Assembly: GCF_002567005.1 (NCBI RefSeq)
Contig: NZ_NUZU01000228.1
Location: forward strand, 16,336 to 50,419
Source: Bacillus sp. AFS073361
GTDB taxonomy: Bacteria > Bacillota > Bacilli > Bacillales > Cytobacillaceae
Reading direction: 5' to 3'
DNA: 34,084 nucleotides
The notes beneath the pieces are model-generated. The model was given only the letters and a program-made list of their open reading frames with translations. It was not told the DNA's origin and searched no databases. A program made the translations under genes and the position numbers. Within the stretch, counting starts at the first letter, position 1, and each line of letters begins with the position of its first letter. Positions 30,680-34,084 of this stretch are shown piece by piece.

Positions 30680-31822
30680 GTGGGAACCATGACATGGAAT
30701 CATCAAACGGTAAAAAGAAATAACAAAGCCCTTGTATTACAAATGATTATTGAAAAAGAGCCGATATCAAGAGCTGATATCGCCCAAATAACAGGATTGA
30801 ATAAAGCAACAGTGTCTTCTTCCGTAAATGAGTTATTGGAACAGGAACTTATTTACGAATCCGGCACCGGGGAATCCAGCGGTGGTCGGCGACCCGTGAT
30901 CCTGCATTTCAACAAGACGGTCGGATATGCCATTGGCATTGATATCGGTGTGAATTACGTTCTATGCGTGATGACGGATTTAAAAGGGAATATTTTGTTA
31001 GAGAAACATGAAAGCGTTAACCGAACCCCCTACCCTGCGATTATAAGCAAAATCCAAGATATGATTGGGTCGATCATGGATTCCATGCCTAACAGCAGGT
31101 ATGGAATCGTTGGGATTGGTGTAGCTGTGCCTGGGATCGTGAACACAAATGGAACGGTCCTGCTAGCTCCAAACTTAGGCTGGACCAACATTGGATTAAA
31201 AAAGGACCTTGAGGACTTATACCATGTTCCCGTAATCATTGAAAATGAGGCGAATGCTGGGGCGATTGGTGAACAACAATTCGGTGCGGGTCAAGATTAT
31301 CAGAACATCATCTATATCAGTGCTGGAATCGGAATCGGTGTTGGAATCATCATAAACAAAGAATTATATCAAGGAAAAAATGGATTCTCCGGTGAAATGG
31401 GTCATATCATTATTGATCTCAATGGAAAGCCTTGCAGCTGTGGGAGCAGAGGCTGTTGGGAAGCATATGCCTCTGAAAATGCCCTTCTGGAAAATCCCGG
31501 CTTTGATTCACTTGAGACATTGATTCAGTCGGCTGAGGGTCGTAATGAAATGGCCAAGAGTCACTTTGAAAAAATCGGTAAATACCTTGGTTATGGAATT
31601 AATAATATTATTAACACCTTTAACCCCGATCAGGTCATCATCGGCAATCGATTAGCGCTGGCAAAAGAATGGATGGAGCCGCCAATTCAGACTACGATTG
31701 AAAAACACACTCTTACGCTCCATCAAAAGGGGCTGCACTTGGATTTTTCACGGCTTGGAAAATATTCAAGCGCATTAGGTGTTTCTGCTTTTGTTGTTGA
31801 GAACTTTATTAAAACCGAATAA
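30680..31822 (+). CDS. xylR: ROK-family xylose repressor XylR
   Basis: The 380-aa regulator has an N-terminal winged helix (about residues 10-65, ISRADIAQITGLNKATVSSSVNELL) and a ROK sugar-binding domain. The ROK zinc motif is visible as CSCGSRGCWEAYAS, preceded by GFSGEMGH and the ENEANAGAIGE block. Similarity to B. subtilis XylR runs through the whole chain from memory (SSGGRRPV, GIDIGVNY, NTFNPDQVI). A GTG start is used, with TAAGGAG 11 nt upstream. In Bacillus XylR represses xylose and xyloside genes until xylose binds. Two matching operators flank the adjacent symporter gene. Confidence 0.9.
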   Translation: MGTMTWNHQTVKRNNKALVLQMIIEKEPISRADIAQITGLNKATVSSSVNELLEQELIYESGTGESSGGRRPVILHFNKTVGYAIGIDIGVNYVLCVMTDLKGNILLEKHESVNRTPYPAIISKIQDMIGSIMDSMPNSRYGIVGIGVAVPGIVNTNGTVLLAPNLGWTNIGLKKDLEDLYHVPVIIENEANAGAIGEQQFGAGQDYQNIIYISAGIGIGVGIIINKELYQGKNGFSGEMGHIIIDLNGKPCSCGSRGCWEAYASENALLENPGFDSLETLIQSAEGRNEMAKSHFEKIGKYLGYGINNIINTFNPDQVIIGNRLALAKEWMEPPIQTTIEKHTLTLHQKGLHLDFSRLGKYSSALGVSAFVVENFIKTE

Positions 31823-31829
31823 AAAGAAG

Positions 31830-31902
31830 CCAGTCCCCCGCTGCGGGGAGAAAATGCCTGAATGCCACAGGGACGGTTCTAGCACAAGAACCGTCCCCAT
31901 GG
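31830..31902. repeat. GGGACGGTTC hairpin element
   Basis: It comprises a small CCCCGCTGCGGGG-type hairpin (around 31834-31848) and a perfect 11-bp stem GGGACGGTTCT/AGAACCGTCCC (31870-31880 with 31887-31897). Fragments recur at 24855 and 17635, and the CCCCGCTG piece recurs at 25183-25190. It fills the gap between the convergent xylR and ABC genes and has no T tail. Confidence 0.7.
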
Positions 31903-31914
31903 TCCCACTCCTCG

Positions 31915-33735
31915 TCACCCATGATCAAGCATTTTGTATTGGGCTTTCACTAATTCATAATAGATTCCTTGTTTAGCCATGAGATGTTCATGATTTCCCT
32001 GCTCCAGGATATGTCCGTGATCAAGAACCAGAATGTTGTCGGCTTCCCGGATGGTTGATAACCTGTGGGCAATCATAATGGCGGTTCTTCCTTTTAATAA
32101 CGTTCTTAATGCCTTTTGAATCTTGACCTCTGATTCCGTGTCAATACTTGCGGTGGCTTCATCCAAAATGAGAATTTTTGGCCCAGCGAGAAGGGCCCTG
32201 GCGAAAGAAAGGAGCTGACGCTCACCCACCGACAAGATATTGCCCCGCTCTTCCACCTCGGTTTGATAGCCATTCGCAAGCTGGTTAATAAACGAATCGG
32301 CACCTACTACCTTCGCGGCAGCGATCACTTCCTCGTCACTGGCTCCCGGATTTCCAAAACGAATATTTTCCATAATCGTTCCTGAAAAGATAAACGTGTC
32401 CTGCAGGACCACACCTATTTGCGAGCGCAGACCCGCAATCGACAATTCATGAATGGGGTGACCATCGATTTTGACCACACCCGAGGTAGCATCATAGAAG
32501 CGGCTGACCAAGTTAGCAATGGTCGTCTTCCCGGAGCCCGTATGGCCGACAAGCGCAACCGTCTCTCCCGCTTTTATCGAAAAAGAAATACCGTTTAACG
32601 CCTTTCTTGATCCATCATAGGAAAATTCCACATCCTCAAAATCAATCTGCCCTTTAATAGAAGAGAGAATCATAGGTTTGGAGGCCTCCGACACCAGCGG
32701 TCTTTCATCTAAAAACTCAAAAATTCGCTCCGAAGAGGCCATTCCGATCAACAGCTGATTATACAGCTGGCCAAGTCGCGAAATCGGCTCCCAGAACATC
32801 CCTAAATAAAAGGCAAAGGAGACAAATTCCCCGATTGTACTTTCACCACCCGAAACAAGAAATGCCCCGTACCAGATGAGAATGGCTGTCCCCAATGCAT
32901 TGGTGACCTCGACAAACGGTCCAAACATGGCATTTTTATGGACTGCTTGTTTCCAAGTTTCAAAGTTTTCCTGGTTGACTCCCTTAAAAAATTGAATGTT
33001 TTCTTTTTCCTGGGTAAAGGCCTGCGTGACGCGGATGCCTTGAATGCTTTCATTTAAATGGGAATTGAGTTTCGACTGAACGAGCCGAACTGATTGCCAC
33101 TGCAGCCGAATCTTTTTTCGCAGGCTGGTGGAGATGAAAAACATGATCGGCAAAATCACCATAATCACAATCGTTAATTTGGCATTCAAAGAAAATAAGA
33201 TAATAATAACCGACAGCAATAGGAGAAAATCGGTTAATAGATTAATCACTCCGCTTGTAAATAGCTCCTGCAGGGAATTAATATCATTCATAATCCTCAC
33301 AAGAATCGATCCGCCCGAACGCTGGTCGAAGAACCTATGTGATAAGGACTGTACATGTGTAAACAAATGCTGCCGCAAATCATAAATGACATTTTGCCCG
33401 AGCTTATTCATCCAGCGTATTCTTAGCAAATTGACAAAATAGGATAAAACATATAACCCTGAAATGATGAAAATCAGCTGGAGCAATAAGGTGGTATCTT
33501 TTTCAACAATCGCCTTGTCAAGGGTATAGACGCCAATTAAAATCGGAATGATTAAACGGATGGCGGTTGAAATGATCACTGTCATAAACGAAAGGGGCAG
33601 TAAATTTTTTGTATAGGGCTTTAAGTATTGCAGCAAGCGCCACATCTGCTGCCAGTTAAACGATTTATCTATCACTTCATCCTGAGAGTAATGAAACCGC
33701 TCGAGGATGAGTTGTTTCTTTCGCTGTTCCTCCAT
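31915..33735 (-). CDS. ABC exporter subunit (permease-ATPase fusion), canonical Walker B
   Basis: The 606-aa half-transporter has an N-terminal six-helix exporter domain (about residues 45-340) and a C-terminal ATPase. Walker A is GHTGSGKTT, Walker B is ILILDEATASID with the catalytic Glu, and the H-loop is IAHRLST. The signature is LSVGE instead of LSGGQ. GGGAGG precedes the ATG, which lies 7 bp after the stop of the partner gene upstream. Size and order resemble YfiB/YfiC- or YheI/YheH-type pairs of Bacillus, which are multidrug or lipid exporters. Substrate unknown. Confidence 0.9.
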   Translation of the reverse strand: MEEQRKKQLILERFHYSQDEVIDKSFNWQQMWRLLQYLKPYTKNLLPLSFMTVIISTAIRLIIPILIGVYTLDKAIVEKDTTLLLQLIFIISGLYVLSYFVNLLRIRWMNKLGQNVIYDLRQHLFTHVQSLSHRFFDQRSGGSILVRIMNDINSLQELFTSGVINLLTDFLLLLSVIIILFSLNAKLTIVIMVILPIMFFISTSLRKKIRLQWQSVRLVQSKLNSHLNESIQGIRVTQAFTQEKENIQFFKGVNQENFETWKQAVHKNAMFGPFVEVTNALGTAILIWYGAFLVSGGESTIGEFVSFAFYLGMFWEPISRLGQLYNQLLIGMASSERIFEFLDERPLVSEASKPMILSSIKGQIDFEDVEFSYDGSRKALNGISFSIKAGETVALVGHTGSGKTTIANLVSRFYDATSGVVKIDGHPIHELSIAGLRSQIGVVLQDTFIFSGTIMENIRFGNPGASDEEVIAAAKVVGADSFINQLANGYQTEVEERGNILSVGERQLLSFARALLAGPKILILDEATASIDTESEVKIQKALRTLLKGRTAIMIAHRLSTIREADNILVLDHGHILEQGNHEHLMAKQGIYYELVKAQYKMLDHG

Positions 33736-33742
33736 GTTTCAC

Positions 33743-34084
33743 TTATCCTCCCGCCTTTTGCATAATTGCTGCCTGATCCTGATATTGGATATTGTAGATA
33801 CGCCGGTACGCTCCACCATGGGCGAGCAGCTGTTCATGTGTGCCGCGTTCGATGATCCTTCCCTGATCCAGCACCAAAATTTCATCGGCATGCTTTAGTG
33901 AAGAAATACGATGGGCAATAATAAACGTCGTCCTCCCCTTCATGACTTCTCGAAGGGCTCTTTGAATATGAAGTTCCGTTTCCATATCGACCGCGCTAGT
34001 GGAATCATCTAAGATGAGAATCGCCGGATTCATGCAAATGGCGCGTGCAATCGCAATCCGCTGTTTTTGCCCCCCGGAGAGACC
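33743..34084 (-). CDS. ABC exporter partner subunit, C-terminal part only
   Basis: The reading frame is open to the window edge, so the start lies beyond 34084 and only the last 113 residues are visible. They cover the ATPase end: GLSGGQKQRIAIARA (canonical signature), Walker B ILILDDSTSAVD and H-loop IAHRISS. The catalytic Glu after Walker B is Asp, typical of the degenerate site in heterodimeric exporters. It is the upstream member of the pair with the gene at 31915. Confidence 0.9.
   Translation of the reverse strand, partial: GLSGGQKQRIAIARAICMNPAILILDDSTSAVDMETELHIQRALREVMKGRTTFIIAHRISSLKHADEILVLDQGRIIERGTHEQLLAHGGAYRRIYNIQYQDQAAIMQKAGG

Overview
The window looks like a chromosomal segment from a low-GC, endospore-forming Bacillaceae (Bacillus sensu lato, for example Neobacillus- or Peribacillus-like). 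The grounds are a Spo0E-family phosphatase, RocB, a XylR/XynP pair with XylR-type operators, an L-box lysine riboswitch, DUF4256 and CxxH/CxxC microproteins, strong AGGAGG ribosome sites and dense intergenic repeats. No rRNA, tRNA, CRISPR array, insertion sequence or phage gene was seen. The species is not determined.

Region 1 (about 1-7.7 kb) is a carbohydrate locus. On the minus strand, reading right to left, it holds a CxxH/CxxC microprotein, a PfkB sugar kinase, a ketose 3-epimerase-type TIM barrel, a 35-aa cysteine-rich microprotein, a split fructose-type PTS (IIA, IIC, IIB) with its own HPr and a HAD phosphatase, and then a Fe(II)/2-oxoglutarate dioxygenase of the PhyH family. A divergent AraC-family regulator sits at the right end. 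Three copies of a 30-bp box (961-990, 4444-4473, 6824-6853) lie at the same distance (32-33 bp) from a -10 element in front of the three minus-strand transcription units. This suggests one AraC-controlled regulon, possibly for a rare ketose. It is the most interesting system in the window.

Region 2 (7.7-16.3 kb) is a mosaic of small housekeeping and stress-type genes: DUF4256, a secreted ComEC-like MBL hydrolase with DUF3006, a tandem VOC protein, DUF421, a three-gene DUF2089 operon, two Spo0E-like or helical small proteins, a 57-aa HNH-repeat-like protein and a BASS transporter. Region 3 (16.5-22.4 kb) holds a MetE-C-like methyltransferase, an amino-acid ABC importer preceded by a lysine riboswitch (so probably a lysine importer), and divergent RocB. 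Region 4 (22.4-28.4 kb) holds a vanadium-haloperoxidase/PAP2-type enzyme, a 1-kb gene-free repeat region, and an omega-aminotransferase plus CoA-acylating semialdehyde dehydrogenase pair fitting beta-alanine breakdown. Region 5 (28.5-34.1 kb) holds a XynP-like GPH symporter and XylR with two XylR-type operators, then a heterodimeric ABC exporter whose second subunit runs off the window.

Three dispersed repeat families fill the intergenic gaps: arrays of an ATGTCATAA unit in strict 21-bp register (three copies), a composite element of four GCGGA..TCCGC hairpins with conserved spacing (two copies plus a partial tail), and GGGACGGTTC hairpin elements. Most genes are followed by clear intrinsic terminators.
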